Part shown: positions 1 to 11,800 of the stretch, in pieces
How positions within the stretch are numbered: position 1 is the stretch's first letter
Layout: each line of letters starts with the position of its first letter
Assembly: GCA_037176705.1 (NCBI GenBank)
Contig: CM073886.1
Span: 129,362,001 to 129,426,000, forward strand
Reading direction: 5' to 3'
Source of the DNA: Molossus alvarezi
Lineage: Eukaryota; Chordata; Mammalia; Chiroptera; Molossidae
Length of the DNA stretch: 64,000 nucleotides
Notes under the pieces: model-generated
What the model saw: the letters and a program-made list of their open reading frames with translations, nothing else
What the model was told of the DNA's origin: nothing
The model's database searches: none
Program-made: the position numbers and the translations under genes

Positions 1-600
1 ATTTTTCTTGGGGGTTTTTGTATACACCATGATATATTAGGATAAGCTTTTTGTAGGTCAAAAGAATTTCAAGTAGTTTTTAGACAAAACATATCCATGA
101 GTGTGAAAAAGCTGTGTTGAGGAATAGATTACATTACACATTTACCAGCAAGTCAGTAAAAAAAAAAATAGTGCTTATTTACATAGTCAACATAATTTAA
201 TGTTCTAAAAATAATTTCTTCAATCTGCCCGATATTTAACGTATCAGTTGAGATTTTAAAATATGCAGCCACCCCTCTATGGAAACATTACAACATGCCT
301 ATGTTTCTTTAACTCAATCGCCTTCTTTACAACACATTTCTTGACTTTTGTGCACAAAATAGTATTGCAACCTGCTATTTAGCCTTTGGTGCCTTAGAGT
401 TATTATAAATATTTAACAATATGTACATAATGTAAATACTGCCAAGAGATCACTAAGGCCAAATATTTTCTCTATTCACTTTTTATTGCACTTGCTTTCT
501 ATTGCTCCTTACGCCTCTTTTATCCAGCTTTGTAATAGTTCCAACACTGTAGCCAATGTAAATGTTTACTTTCAATAAATCTGAATTTGTTCAACAAGCA
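1..600 (+). other. candidate end of a plus-strand 3' UTR
   Basis: This AT-rich stretch matches no repeat I recognise and ends with a canonical AATAAA about 20 bases before a run of A/C-rich sequence that could be a cleavage site. It has many stops in all frames, so it is not coding. Long AT-rich, repeat-free DNA ending in a polyadenylation signal is typical of a terminal exon, but the same pattern arises by chance in AT-rich intergenic DNA. I do not recognise the gene. Confidence 0.3.
574..579 (+). promoter_or_regulatory. possible polyadenylation signal AATAAA
   Basis: The canonical hexamer lies in TTTCAATAAATCTGAATTTG. A possible cleavage site at CAACAAGCA (about 592-600) follows, then a TG-containing stretch (CTATGTGGG) near 605-613. 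That spacing fits mammalian 3'-end signals. Usage is not demonstrated. Confidence 0.4.
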
Positions 601-1499
601 CGGTCTATGTGGGCACTGCTTTGAAACCTCGGTTAGGCTTAGGTATTCCTCATGATGAATCTTGCTTCTGGAGACTAGATATTTGAAGTTCTCAACAAAC
701 TCTAAAAAAGGATGTTTCCCTTTTCACTTATAAAATACTTTTAAAATAAGAGGGAATACAAGGGAAAAAATCTCTTTTTTGCCTGCATTCTGCAAATAGT
801 TGTGATAGATGTAGCTGATCATGTGATTTTAATTTCAAATTATGTCAGGAAATAGAGGATGGAAAAGAAAGATTTTTGTATGTGTGCTCTGTTTATAAAT
901 GCTTTGGCATAATACCCAAAGGAGCATTTCAAATACACCGTCCCAGATTTTCTAAGCGTTTCTGACTCGGTTAGTAATAAGAAAGTGATTTTTAACACCG
1001 CTTTTCATGAAATACATCTCATTAACTGCATAAGACATTAGTCCATAAATAAACATAGTTCTCTAATCACATTCATAGTAAATGTTTATGAGGAGTTGTT
1101 TATATTCTCATAATTAAAATGATTTTTTACTTCTGTTACATTTACAGCTGAGAAACCATAGACGCAAACTTCTGTTTGTTAGACTTGATTTCACTTGCTC
1201 CAGAGATACCTGTTAGGAGTCTAGTCGGTGTAAGGAAGAGAGATGATTAGATTGTTGCGTTGGCCCTTCAGGGGCATTCGATCTTTGTGGGAAAAGAAAA
1301 CAAACACATCTGGAAATAATCCAAGAATAACACAAGGCCGATGATGCTGAATGGAAAAGACCAAAAGTGCGAGCCAGGCTGAGGGGAGGACAGATCACGT
1401 GCATCCGACAGTGGGGAAGGGGCGTGGAGGAGAGGGGGTGTGTGGAGGCAAGGAGGCCAACATGCAAGGATTTGGGTGACCTCCAGAAACTCAAGCACT
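601..1499. other. AT-rich single-copy DNA, no feature seen
   Basis: I found no repeat, convincing open frame or RNA-like structure here. The short minus-strand frames at about 1213-1558 run into the neighbouring SINE or use unremarkable sequence. Confidence 0.5.
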
Positions 1500-1709
1500 T
1501 TTTTTTTCTTTATTGACTTTACAGAGAGAGGAAGTAAGAGGGAAAGAGATAGAAACATCAGTGAGAGAGAACGTCAGCTGACCACCTCCTGCATGCCCCC
1601 CACTGGGGATCAGGCCCGCAACCTGGGCCTGTGTCCTGACCAGGAATCAAACCAGCAACCTCTTGGTGCCTGGGTCGACACTCAACCACTGAGCCACACT
1701 GGCTGGACA
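1500..1709 (-). repeat. Ves SINE, type 1
   Basis: A complete tRNA-derived bat SINE in reverse orientation. It starts with the T-run of the reversed A tail, continues with the GA-rich reversed tail and the CCTCCTGCATGCCCCCCACT block, and ends with the reversed tRNA-like head (CCACTGAGCCACACTGGCTGG). The reversed B box is readable as GGAATCAAACC. Target-site duplications are not clear. Confidence 0.93.
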
Positions 1710-4029
1710 CACTTCTACAATTTAAATGACACTTTGAATCTTTAAAGGTGTGCTCATGGGTAGCATGGAACGAATTTCTGTTTATACCACTTTGCATAAA
1801 CTTTTCGCCACAAAGTCACAGTGATCGGCGTGTACATCTGCCTCCGCTTTGCAAGAGACTCGTATATTAGAAAACACTTCATTTTTTTTGCGCGCATTTA
1901 GATTGTGATTCCTCAACCAAATTTTAATGACAGCGTTTTGGCTTTGAGGCTCCGTGGCACTGGTGTCCTGAGCTGCCCTTCCCCGTGAGCCGGCTAGTTC
2001 CTCCTCGGGAATGTGCTGGCAATAGTGTCCCTTCTGCTTCCAGGCTCACTTAAAGCTACAGAGGCTTGGTCTTGTGGAAAGCCAATGTGAAGAATCCCTG
2101 AGGTTTGGTTGAGTATTCATTGGACTTCTATTGCTGTTCCCAAATTCCAGGCCTCTCTTTTTAATGACTTCAAATAGCAGTGCCCTGGAATTTCATCTAA
2201 GCAGAATGAAAATTTCAAAGGTGCCACGTACATAGTTGACAAGTGATGTTTTCTTGAATTCCAGATAAGAGAAATGTTTTATTAGATAGGATTTGCCTTA
2301 TGTAGCACTTCCGAATGTAGAAAACGCCTCATTTTTCCTACAAAATAACTCTGTGGAATGTGTCAGCAGATACCTTTATCTCTTATAAAGGAGAAGTTAG
2401 GTAGCTTGCCCCAGGGGTCACTAGGGACAGGGTTTCTGAGTCTCACCTCTGTCCTGTCGAATAAACCATGTCTGTTATCGCTGAAACCCCACCTTGGCAA
2501 CACATGCAGCAAATACAAGTAAGCGTGACGGCAGATTAGTAAGGAGAGTCGACGAAGAGACAGGTCTGGTTGCCCGGGAGAGTTGCGCAGGGGAGCTGTT
2601 GAACTACCCTTGCACAGCCTGGGCGTGATTTTGTTTTGGAGCCTGGCAGGAGAGAAGTCTGCACGTGCTGTAACCGGCAACGGAAGACTGTTGTCAGCCT
2701 TTGGGCGTGTGACATCACGACTGGAGTTTCGGAAGCATGCTGGCGGCCGTCTTCGGGAGGATTTCTGAGGCTGGCAGAAAGCAAGAGATGCTAGAGGTCG
2801 GTTTCTGTCATTCCGACGAAGGTGCACAGGACTGGACGGGCAACTGAGGGAAAGGGACAGAGGGAAGACACAGATTTAGGAAGAAGCAGTAAATGAAGAA
2901 ACCAGAGACCCAGTTTGTGTGATAGGGATAACTTAATATATTGAGAGTCATTTTCCCCTGGACTTTTTCTTTGAGATCAGTCAACACTCTTCCATTTCTT
3001 TTGGTGTGCAGGAAAGAGAGGAGGACTCCCTGAGGACCGGGCCCGGCAATACTGTCTCAACCCCAAGAGGCCTGTACGCTCATATTCAGCCATGTGAAGG
3101 GGCGTGTAGAGAGGTGCTGGGCCACAAGGGGGTGTGTTTGTAACACCTCACACCCTCCACTTGTAAACCAGACTGCTGAATACTCTGATCTGTAAGAGAA
3201 TTGTCAATAGTTTAGTAAGTCTGTTTCCATGCAACTTCCATTTCCCAGATCTATCAAACTGTGTGTGTGTGTGCGTGGTGTGTGTGTGTGTACAATGCAT
3301 TATAGTCTGGGGTATGCTTAGAACTACTGCCCAGGACGGTGGCCTCGTACCCTAGGCACTACTTGGAAATCACTGTCCACCATGGATGACTCTAACTCCC
3401 GTCGTGATCTGATGACCTCTAAACCTATAGCTCTTGTTCCTTTGAAATTGGAGCACCAAATTGATGTGATCGAATAGACCAAGCAAACATCTCTTCCGGG
3501 AGTCCCAAGGAAACCTCAAACTAAGCAGTGTCCCCAACCACCATTCTCTCCTCTCGCTTGCCTCGCAGTGAACCCATGAGCGGCCACACCATCACCTGTA
3601 CACAAGCCCGTCCCCCCAGCCGCCTGCCTTCCCAGTCAATCCCCACCAGTCCGCGGCCAAGCCATCTCCATTCCTCTTCCTGTCTGGAGTGCATTCAGTT
3701 TCCCCGCCCTGCCCTGTGACTGTCTTCGTTAACCTTTACGCGGGTGATGTCGGCATCCTCCAGGGGCCTTTCCTGACCGAAGTCAGGGTCCTCTGCTCAG
3801 ATATTCCGCCAGCACATTGATGGCAGCTTTGTGGTTGGTAAGATGCTGTAAACCCCCTGTGCCGGAGACACGGCCCCCGAGTCCCGATGCCCGCACACAG
3901 CGCTGAAGGGTGAGCTCAGCACGGGCACCCTCCTCCCACCCGTTGGTCTCTGCCAAATAGGCTACCACATATTTTTAATATGACAACTGGCTTGACACCC
4001 TGTCACGTGCTGAAACTAAAGTGATCTTT
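1710..4029. other. single-copy DNA, no gene seen
   Basis: Apart from a (TG)n tract at 3260-3292 I recognise no repeat. The 154-codon minus-strand frame at 2363-2827 is overlapped by frames on both strands and has no recognisable domain, so I do not call it a gene. Confidence 0.5.
3260..3292. repeat. imperfect (TG)n microsatellite
   Basis: A run of GT dinucleotides interrupted by GTGCGTGG in the middle. Confidence 0.9.
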
Positions 4030-4480
4030 CTAAAATGCAGATCTGATTTTGTAACACCCTTACTTGAAATCCTTCGATGTCCCCTCTGTCACGCACTGGG
4101 ATAGAAAGTCTTGTTGCCGCGTCCCCCTCTGCCTCTGCAGCCTCACTCCACACCCGCCCTGTGGACCATCCACTCAGCACTGGCACCTCCTCACCTCCTC
4201 TCTCGGGCTTTTTCTGTTGCCCGAGCCCCCTGCCCCATCTCCAGGGTTCACCCCTGTTGGACCTCCGTCAGTTCTCACTTCTTTCCAAAGCTTCCCGCGT
4301 ACTCCCAGGTGGGCCAGACGGTTCTAATCTCCTGCCGTCTGACCGTAGCCCACCTGTGTTACTTAGCAGACAATGAAAAGGCTGATTGAGTTGCCTGCTT
4401 TCCCCCATGACCCCTCCTCCATGCCACCAGACGCAGGTGGTGTCCACTCCCTGGTAAATGTTTGGCGCTCAGTAGGCACA
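4030..4480 (+). repeat. L2 LINE fragment, 3' region
   Basis: The stretch opens with GTGATCTTTCTAAAATGCAG followed by an ATCTGATTTTGTAAC-like segment and a CCTTCGATG motif. This follows the order of the L2 3' region (AAATCTGATCATGTCAC, then AACCCTTCAATGGCTCC). Clusters of C-rich sequence follow, and it ends near GGCGCTCAGTAGG. It is old and diverged; boundaries are approximate. Confidence 0.6.
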
Positions 4481-4585
4481 CACACAAGAAAATCATAAAT
4501 GTCCATCTGATGAAGATGGTCTTGAAATAAAGTGACAGTAAAGCCAAACATCCTTAAAATATCTTTTAATTGGCATGTAATAAAT

Positions 4586-4725
4586 TCATGAATCTAAAAA
4601 ATTCCAGCAGGGGGAGGATAACAAGCCAGAGCCATCATCATCATCACCACCACCATCATCATCTTCTTCTTCATCATCATCATCTTCATCTTCATCATCA
4701 TGGGCTCCAGCTCCAGCCTCATCAC
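4586..4725 (-). other. candidate acidic terminal coding exon
   Basis: On the minus strand a good 3' splice site is visible: a CTAAC branch-like motif, a pyrimidine-rich ACATTTTCTGCAG, and the AG about 23 bases after the branch A. After the AG the frame starting with two bases of a split codon stays open for about 45 codons and ends with TGA at 4588-4586. The deduced peptide is Asp/Glu-rich (runs such as HDDEDEDDDDEEEDDDGGG), then a short hydrophobic end, WNFLDS. Most of the acidic part comes from a CAT/CTT microsatellite, which would give D/E runs by chance. No upstream exon was identified and I do not recognise the protein. Confidence 0.22.
4633..4701. repeat. (CAT/CTT)n trinucleotide microsatellite
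   Basis: Alternating CAT, CAC and CTT triplets over about 69 bases. On the minus strand in one frame these read as Asp, Gly and Glu codons. Confidence 0.9.
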
Positions 4726-6091
4726 CTGCAGAAAATGTAGGAATTGTTAGGTCTTGGTATCATCTACTCTGTCACCTTGAAGTATATATTTTCATCTTAC
4801 CATTATTTATCTTGACTTTGGATCAAGCAATACCTGGATTGGAAGGTCATTTTGCGGGCCCAGAATGAAACATAGCTGGACACTTAACAATTTATAATTT
4901 AATGTCAGTGATTTGCATAACCAAAGGATCAGTGCTTTGCTAAATAATTACCTTAAATAATGAGCATCTTTAGCATATTTAGGAGTTCATTTACAGGTCA
5001 TTAACTACTTGACATACATGGCAGATGAAACTTTGAGCTAAAGTACTAATATTCATTACCAATAAAAATAAATCAGTGATGGAACTAAGTTCATCTATAA
5101 TTATAAGTCAATGGGGAGATAAATTTTCTTCCAAAGGAACTGCATTCTTCTAACATGGTATAAATTGTAACGGGCCTGAATTTTATTACACGTACTAACT
5201 GCTCTGTGACACCCAACTTAATTTTTGCAGCTGTATAGTTGGGAACATTTCTGTTCTTTATGTATTCCCTGGTGAACTTCTGGGATACATATTTCCTAAT
5301 AGCAGTAAGCTTACAGCACAGTCAATTCTAGTTCTAATATACAGCAGTCACGGAGCAGTATAGGTTTCTGCAGTTGTTTATTTAGAACATTTTTTTCTTG
5401 AGATTCTGCCTCTTTGCAAATCTGTCCATAATTCTAGGCTAAGCTCATGTACCTTCAGGTACATGAATATGTCCTGGAGCACCCAGCCATAAACGAGGTC
5501 TTTCTGCAACCCCTTGTAGTTCTCTGGTAGCACTGATTGAGTTACCACTTTTTCTGGGGCTCCAGAAAATGCATTCCTGAGCATTACACTCTACCCACTG
5601 TGCCAAAAACCTCTCCTTGCTAATGTTATGTTTAATTTCATGACTTTAATCTGTTGAACATTTGTTATTTAATTTTTCAAAGCCTTGTCATTCAATAGCA
5701 TTTTAATTTAATAGCATTTAGTATGAGTGAAGAAAGTGACCAAGAGTGAGTCCAACAACTTTGAACTGAAGGTGACCATGGTCTGTCTTCTCCACCTCAG
5801 CCACCAAACCAGGGTGGCCTGGGGGACATAATGGGGCAGAGTTTCCATTTAGCTACAGAACAATTTAATGTGTAACAGATTCACCACGTTCTTTCCATCC
5901 TCATTATGGGAGTTCCCTTCATCTGTTGAGGGTGAAAGCAACTGGTCCTTACAGTAGACACGGAGCAAGGAAGATATGAGCTGCGCGTAGACGTAGAAAG
6001 AGCCAGATTGAAAGACTTGACAAATGCATGCTTTGATTTTCCATAAAAAGACATTTTTCAAATGTGTAAGCAAACATTAAATTTCATAGGT
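4726..6091. other. AT-rich single-copy DNA with two small minus-strand frames
   Basis: No interspersed repeat is recognised. Two minus-strand frames, 5584-5378 (68 codons) and 6073-5849 (74 codons), have mixed, protein-like composition without low complexity, but no domain or splice context that I can recognise. They may be chance frames or worn remnants of a processed copy. Confidence 0.4.
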
Positions 6092-6092
6092 A

Positions 6093-6219
6093 GAGGGGGG
6101 GCGAAAGTAGGTTTACAGTTGTTCACATGGAAAATAATACAATAATCAATAAATAACAAGAGAAGAATAAACACTGTTTTGCGTACTCACAACCGTAAAC
6201 CTACTTTTGCCCCACCCTG
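6093..6219. mobile_element. mariner-type MITE
   Basis: An approximately 127-bp element with terminal inverted repeats. The left end is GGGGCGAAAGTAGGTTTACA and the right end is TGTAAACCTACTTTTGCCCC in inverse, pairing over about 28 bases with a few mismatches. The AT-rich interior has no coding capacity. The termini resemble mammalian mariner-derived MITEs with GGGGCAAAAGTAGGTTTACA-like ends. TA dinucleotides flank both ends (6091-6092 and 6222-6223), though the right one is offset by two bases. Confidence 0.85.
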
Positions 6220-6223
6220 TGTA

Positions 6224-6929
6224 TTGACTGTTTTGAAATATTATCTGATTGGCATGTGTTTACAGGGATCATAAAAAGTTCTTTGGCTTCCATCATTCTA
6301 AGAATGAGGGTTGGGAAGAAGACACCAGCCCCTCTCCCATCGAAAGAGCGATGCCGATGGCTTCCTTACTGCCTTATCTCTGCTCAAGTCACCTCCATCC
6401 CCAAGGTCACCAGGTTGAAAACCATTTCTCTTGCCCACGACATCCGCTCCATCTTCAAGAACTGTCCAGTCTCCATCCAAAATCTCTCTGCTCCTCTGGT
6501 CTGCTGTTATATTCACCAACTCTAATGTTGTCATTTATCTCTTTGGAACTCTTTTTTGTTTAACCCGGGCTATGTACCAGTTTCTGTGACAGGTGTTCTC
6601 TTAGATGCTCATGGTTCACCTCAAAGGAGTGATTCTTGCCCGGAAAGATGTCACAGTCCTTAGGAGAGCACAGAGAGAGCCAGTTATGATCCAGGACGCA
6701 GAAGATGGTGACGGTGGGTCATGGAAGGAAACCCTTCACCGAGCCTTGAAGACCTTGTCAGGGTCTCGATCTTATGTGGACCACGCATCCTACGTGGCAT
6801 TCAAGCCCTCTGTGAAGAAACTAAACACATTTCCATCTTTTTATATCACAAAATCGATTCATACGACTTATTTTCAGTCAAACCAGGGTGCCCACTCGTC
6901 CCTGCATCCGGCAAACCTTGGATTCTGTC
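6224..6929. other. single-copy DNA, no gene seen
   Basis: Three overlapping frames (about 80-136 codons) occur on both strands, none with recognisable domains, and the longest runs into the L2 piece that follows. I see no other structure. Confidence 0.45.
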
Positions 6930-7287
6930 CATTGTCTGTCCTTACCCTGTTTGCCTTTGATTCCAATCATTCCACCCACCCCCTCGGTTGGTTGGCTTTA
7001 AACCTCTCCTCCTAAAAAATCTCAGAGGAAATCTTACCTCCTCCAAAGCTCATCCCCCAGTGCAGTCTCTTCCTCCCACGCCCTCTCTTAGCCATGAGCT
7101 GGACGTGTCCCGCGGGGCCACCACAGACTGCTGTGGGCCCCGCCCCTGCTTGGTCCGCCTCTCCCACTAGACAGGAAGCTCCGCCAGGTAAAAATAATGA
7201 CGATACACAAACGGAAACTAAAGGACTGTGTTTACATTGCCTTTCTGATGTCCTCCCCACCTTGAGGGAGCTAGCAGCAAATATGTT
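6930..7287 (+). repeat. L2 LINE 3' end
   Basis: Contains the worn L2 3'-UTR order: a CTTACCTCCTCCAAAGC-like segment, CCACTAGACAGGAAGCTCCG (compare CCACTAGACTGTGAGCTCC), AGGACTGTGTTTAC, and GCAAATATGTTTGAATGAAT leading into the usual L2 (TGAA)n tail. The start is a guess. Confidence 0.7.
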
Positions 7288-7319
7288 TGAATGAATGAAT
7301 GAATGAATGAATGAATGAA
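7288..7319. repeat. (TGAA)n microsatellite at an L2 tail
   Basis: Eight perfect tetranucleotide units directly after the L2 3' end, where L2 elements normally carry this repeat. It produces the FIHSFIHSF run in a false minus-strand frame. Confidence 0.95.
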
Positions 7320-9001
7320 GAAGTATAGTTTGGAACATTAGCAGGAGACGCAGTTACATGCCAGCGACTCCCCTCAGCGATTCCTGCCCGTCCCCCCAGT
7401 GGGACTGAACTACAAACAGGGAGGACATAGATCTGAACCTTGTTTTGCAAATTCACTATAGCAAAGTGGCGACCCTGTGCAAATAGCAACCAGACATCCC
7501 TCTGGGAAGACAAAAACAATTGACCTTCGACTTGGATTCCTGGTTGTCCTCCATGTTCCCTGTTTTGTCTTGAAAATGCAGCTACCGTGACACCGTGCTC
7601 ACAGCCTGGTTCCCAGGTCAAGGCCTGGGCGGCATCCTGGGGCTGCAGCAGCAGGAGGGACAGGGAGGGAGCCTTCCCCTTAGAGCCCGTGGCCTCCAGT
7701 CCCCTCCGGTCCCTCCCCTCCCCTCCTCCAGGAATAACCACCCCTCTCAGCTTCAGGCAGGGAATCCCCAGGTGACTTACAGGGACGGACATTTCCTTTG
7801 ACGTGGTAGATGGAGCGACCACGGTGTCCAGGTGAGGACCCTTTTCCTGTAAGCAAACAGAAAGGGTCACCAGTAAGCCCGGTCCCCTTCCACGGCCGCC
7901 TTCAGAGAAGCTGGGAAGGTGGCCTCTGCTTCCTTTGCTGACGCGCTGTGCGGAGTGGACACCGGGGGCCAGTGGGGGCCGCTGTCGTCCCTGAGCAGCG
8001 GAGAGGAGGGGACCCCAGGTCAGCGGGAAAGCCACGGCGAGGGGCCTCTCGCGTAGTCTGGGAGCCCGCTGAACCAAGGAGACTGAGACGGGTGTATTTC
8101 TCAAGCACATGTCTCATGCCCCTTTTGATAAACATGATCCACTTTTGTTTAAATGCCTGCTTGGCTGTCCTCTACGGCTCTGCAGCTGTTATCTCAAGTC
8201 GTCCAGCTATTCCGGTTGAAAAATACACGTTTATTTGTCTGCTGCTTTTCATCGTGTTCATCTACAGAAATAAGCGTCTTCCCCAGCAAGACGGCAGGCA
8301 GCTGCATTCTCCACCCTCCCGCCCCGCAGAACCAGCAGGTGTGGGCGCCCATCTGCACGGGGAGAGCGTGCAAGGTTGGCCCGTATGGCTGTCATCATCT
8401 CAGGACTTGCAGACAGAGGGTGAGCAGCAGAAGCACAGTTGGGGGACCCAGGTAACCACCACCGTCCACGTAGCCACCGACAGACCTCACAGCAACAGAG
8501 AGGTCAAGGCGAACCTGTTGAAAGGCGGGGACGGGGACGGGACTGAAGAAGGTGGTCATGGCAAGACGTTCAATCTTGAGTCCAGGCGAACTTCTCTTCA
8601 CAGCAGAGCTCTCTAGTGTGTTCCATTTGCCCAAGAAAACCCACAATTCATTCATTATCCTTTGTTTTGTCAGGAAGTGCAGAACGGGGCCCTGGGCACA
8701 GAGGAGGGACTAGGTACTGTGATTAATGAGGCTGGTTTCCCCGGGGACTCATCAACCGAACCTTATCTCCCAGTGTCTCCTGTTCCCAGCTCCCTGGATT
8801 CAGCCCGTCTTCCTTCCTCACGTCCTTCAACGTGGCCATGAGCCCGTTCCCTCTCGTGAGGATCCCTACTTCCCCCCCCTGTCTAGAAGGTCCCCTTCTT
8901 CTGTCCCCCACGGAAGGATCTCTGACCATCTCTGCAGGCTCAAGCTCAGCCCCGTGACCTCTTTCCAGAGCAATCTGTTTCAAGGTGCTTTGTGAGGAAT
9001 T
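7320..9001. other. GC-rich single-copy DNA, no gene supported
   Basis: Long frames exist on both strands: 279 codons minus (8110-7271) and 222 codons plus (7948-8616). They overlap each other, lack domains, and the first ends inside the L2 tail repeat. Low stop density comes from the GC content. I see no known repeat here. Confidence 0.5.
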
Positions 9002-9210
9002 AAAACAAAACAAAACAAATTTTAATTATTGATTTTAGAAAGAGAGGGAGAGGGAGAGAGAGAGAGCAATAGAAACATCAAGGAGAGAGAACATCGATGG
9101 GCCACCTCCTGCATGCCCCCCACCTGGGCAGGTGTCCTGACCGGGAATCGAACCGGCGACCTCTTGGTGCTGGGTCAACGTTCAACCACTGAGCCACACC
9201 GGCCAGGCAC
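9002..9210 (-). repeat. Ves SINE, type 1
   Basis: A full-length reversed copy. The A tail reads as AAAACAAAACAAAACAAATT on the plus strand, so the tail was modified or the true T-run was lost. The reversed B box GGAATCGAACC and the head CCACTGAGCCACACCGGCCAG are intact. The target-site duplication GTGAGGAATT is perfect at 8992-9001 and 9211-9220. Confidence 0.95.
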
Positions 9211-9220
9211 GTGAGGAATT

Positions 9221-11619
9221 TTTTATTTTTTGTCTCGTTAACATTTGGTAGAGACTCAGGAGGGAAGACATGTTTATACTTTGGATGTCTGCACGTGAAG
9301 CTTAGCATGTCACGAGTACTCAGCACACAGCTCTTGCATGAACAGACCGGACCGGCCAGCCAATGGAGTGTGAACAGCCTGAGAAAGTCGGCCTTTGAAA
9401 GGGCTGGATACGCAGCCAAGAAAAACCCTGCAGAGAGTCAGTCATCCTGTTTCCTGCTCACATGGTCCCAGGTAGACGTCTGTCATCTCCCGAACGTAAC
9501 ATCGATGTCTCTGTGCCTTCTGAGGCCCTGGCCCTCACCTGGAGGCCCTCACCTGTCTCGTGAGCCTCGGTCCCCTGCCTGCTTCGGAGAGGTGGTCCGT
9601 GGACCTCACTGTGTGAGCGCGTTGCCTGGCGCAGAGACGAACGCATGTGTGAAGTCCACGCGGTCACAGTCGGGACCCTCGGTAACCCCACTCAGGGCTA
9701 CCGGGGAACTTTGTGCTGTGTTGAAGAAGCTCCTGCAGACCCAGTAGAAACACATCCAGGGACCAGCAAGGGCGGTTAAGATATGGAGTCTGCAGGAAGG
9801 GAGAGGCACGGCTTCTAAGCAAGGGGGTTCACAGGAGGCCCCCGCCAGAGTGGAAATGCTGAGTGAGCCCGCAGGAGAGAGAATCGTCTTCTGGTAATTC
9901 ATCCCCTTCGGTGTGTGGATTTGTGACGGACTTTGGCCCACGCCCCATCCACTCTGAATGTCCCTTTCTCATCCGCCTGTGTTTCCCTGACCTTCCCCAC
10001 TCTCCTTCTCGGACTCCAGCGACCCCTGGAGGCTGGACAGAAAGCCAGCCAGCCAGGGGACACCCTGGAGGCTGAGGCCGTACAGCACAGCCTTTCCTAC
10101 TGAATAAGTCAGGGCTGGAGTGAGGGTGCTTTCCAACAGGGCACAGGAAGCCACAGGCCTTTCGTTATATTTGAATCGAGTTAAAGAATAAAAAGCGGCC
10201 ACTGTGCTGGACATGCTGTGCTGGGCACGGGCTGGGGTCCAAGGTGGTCTCACCTGAGCCCTCGCCCTCCGGAGTGTACGGTCCTCTACAGCTCTGATGA
10301 GTAAGAACGGGGATGGTGATGATGACTGTGCACAAGGCATCGTTCTCACTCGGCGACCTTCGAGGCTGGTTCCCGGACTGCCCCATTTCACATACTCGGA
10401 CACTGAAGCAGAGGGCGGATGGTATGGCCGGGCCGACAGAGTCCGTGCGTGCGGGGGCCCAGGCCGTACCCGAGCTCGTGCTCACCCCCTGGTCAGCGCA
10501 GCTTCAAGCGCGGAGTTCCCACGCCCGAATATTGGCTGAGCTGAATTTCCTCGTGGGCAGTGTGGATGCAAACCTTCGGCCCTGCCTTCGGAACTAATTC
10601 TGCCATTGACCACGGGCCAGAAAAAGCCCTGGGCGGTGAGAGGGTCCTCGTAGGACTGAGACCAGCTGCTAATCTAAATGCTACTCACAACACTCGGAGA
10701 CTTTTGCCAGCAAGTTCAGCACAAACCTCAGACACCGGAAGTCTCGGCCCAGAAGAGCTGGAGAGCCTGCAGTGGCCTGGCCGTACCCAGGCTGCAGACG
10801 GGAGCTCGGGCTCGGCCCGCAGAATGCCGAGCGCGTGTCTGCGGGAAGGGCTGCGGGGACGGGCTCCGTCCTGCGAGGCTGAACGCTGCGACCTTGTGGT
10901 CCCGGGACTATGGCGCCTTGAATGCCATGAGGTGTATGAGGTTCCAAGCAGAACAGCACAGGAGACAGCAAGGACTGGGACTCAGAGACCAATGAGGGAA
11001 GAAGGGGACGCTCCGTTGCTGATTTGGCCTCAGGAGGTAAAGCTGCCATCAAGATGTTTGCCCGTGAAGCCACTTGTCTGAGTTGTGGAGGGAACAGTGA
11101 AATCACAAAGCTTGGTTACTCTGGACGACTTTTTATTCACCATTTCCGTCTTCAAGATGTGTGTGAGCACCTGTCATGTGCAGTCGCCGTGCCGGAGGTA
11201 GGGGCACACAGACAAAGGAGGACGACGGCGCAGTTAGCGCGAGGCCAGGGAAGAGGGACTGTAATTGGTCGCCACTGTGCCCGCCCTGGGCATTTTGCCC
11301 TCCGATCTCTCCTGTTCTCCCCCAGGGCCCCGCTGCCACCTGGGAGCTGACCTCGGCATTTCTTACCCTCCTGCGCTGGCTGACTTCCGATGCACTTGGG
11401 CTGTGGGAAGACCCCGGAGCCTGGGGAGCAGAGGGAGTGGACGGGGTATTTCTTCCTCTTGCTCCCTGGGCGGCTTCTCCGGCACAGGCTGGTCCCCTCC
11501 ATGGCCGCTTCAGGCAGGTTCACTTGGCGCCCATTTGGAAAGGGGGCCCCGACCAACTTCCGGGCTCTCAGCATCTCTTCCTTCTTTAGCCTCTCTCATC
11601 CTGGGATGCTGGCGACTTC
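9221..11619. other. GC- and CpG-rich single-copy DNA, no gene supported
   Basis: Overlapping frames of about 60-180 codons occur in every frame. None has a domain, splice context or coding asymmetry I can detect by eye, and no repeat is recognised. Confidence 0.45.
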
Positions 11620-11800
11620 CTGATGCTGCTCATTTCCCACTGCTTCTAACCTCCTCCATCACCCGAATCACCAGTGATTGTGTCCCTTCTGCTCTAAACC
11701 CTCCAGGGTTTCGCGGCGTAGACCCTGACTGACGGGACCGCTGCATTCTCTGTGCCCAGAGCACAGCCTGGCACAGGCCATTGCTCAATATCTGTTCCGT
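11620..11800 (+). repeat. possible L2 3' end remnant
   Basis: The end of this stretch, AGCACAGCCTGGCACAGGCC followed by ATTGCTCAATATCTGTTCC, resembles the L2/MIR closing motif (CACAGTGCCTGGCACA, then GCTCAATAAATGTTTG). The body is too worn to align by eye. Confidence 0.4.

Noticed and set aside
7271..8110. 279-codon minus-strand frame
   Set aside because: Ends inside the L2 (TGAA)n tail (FIHSFIHSF), is overlapped by a 222-codon plus-strand frame, and has no domain.
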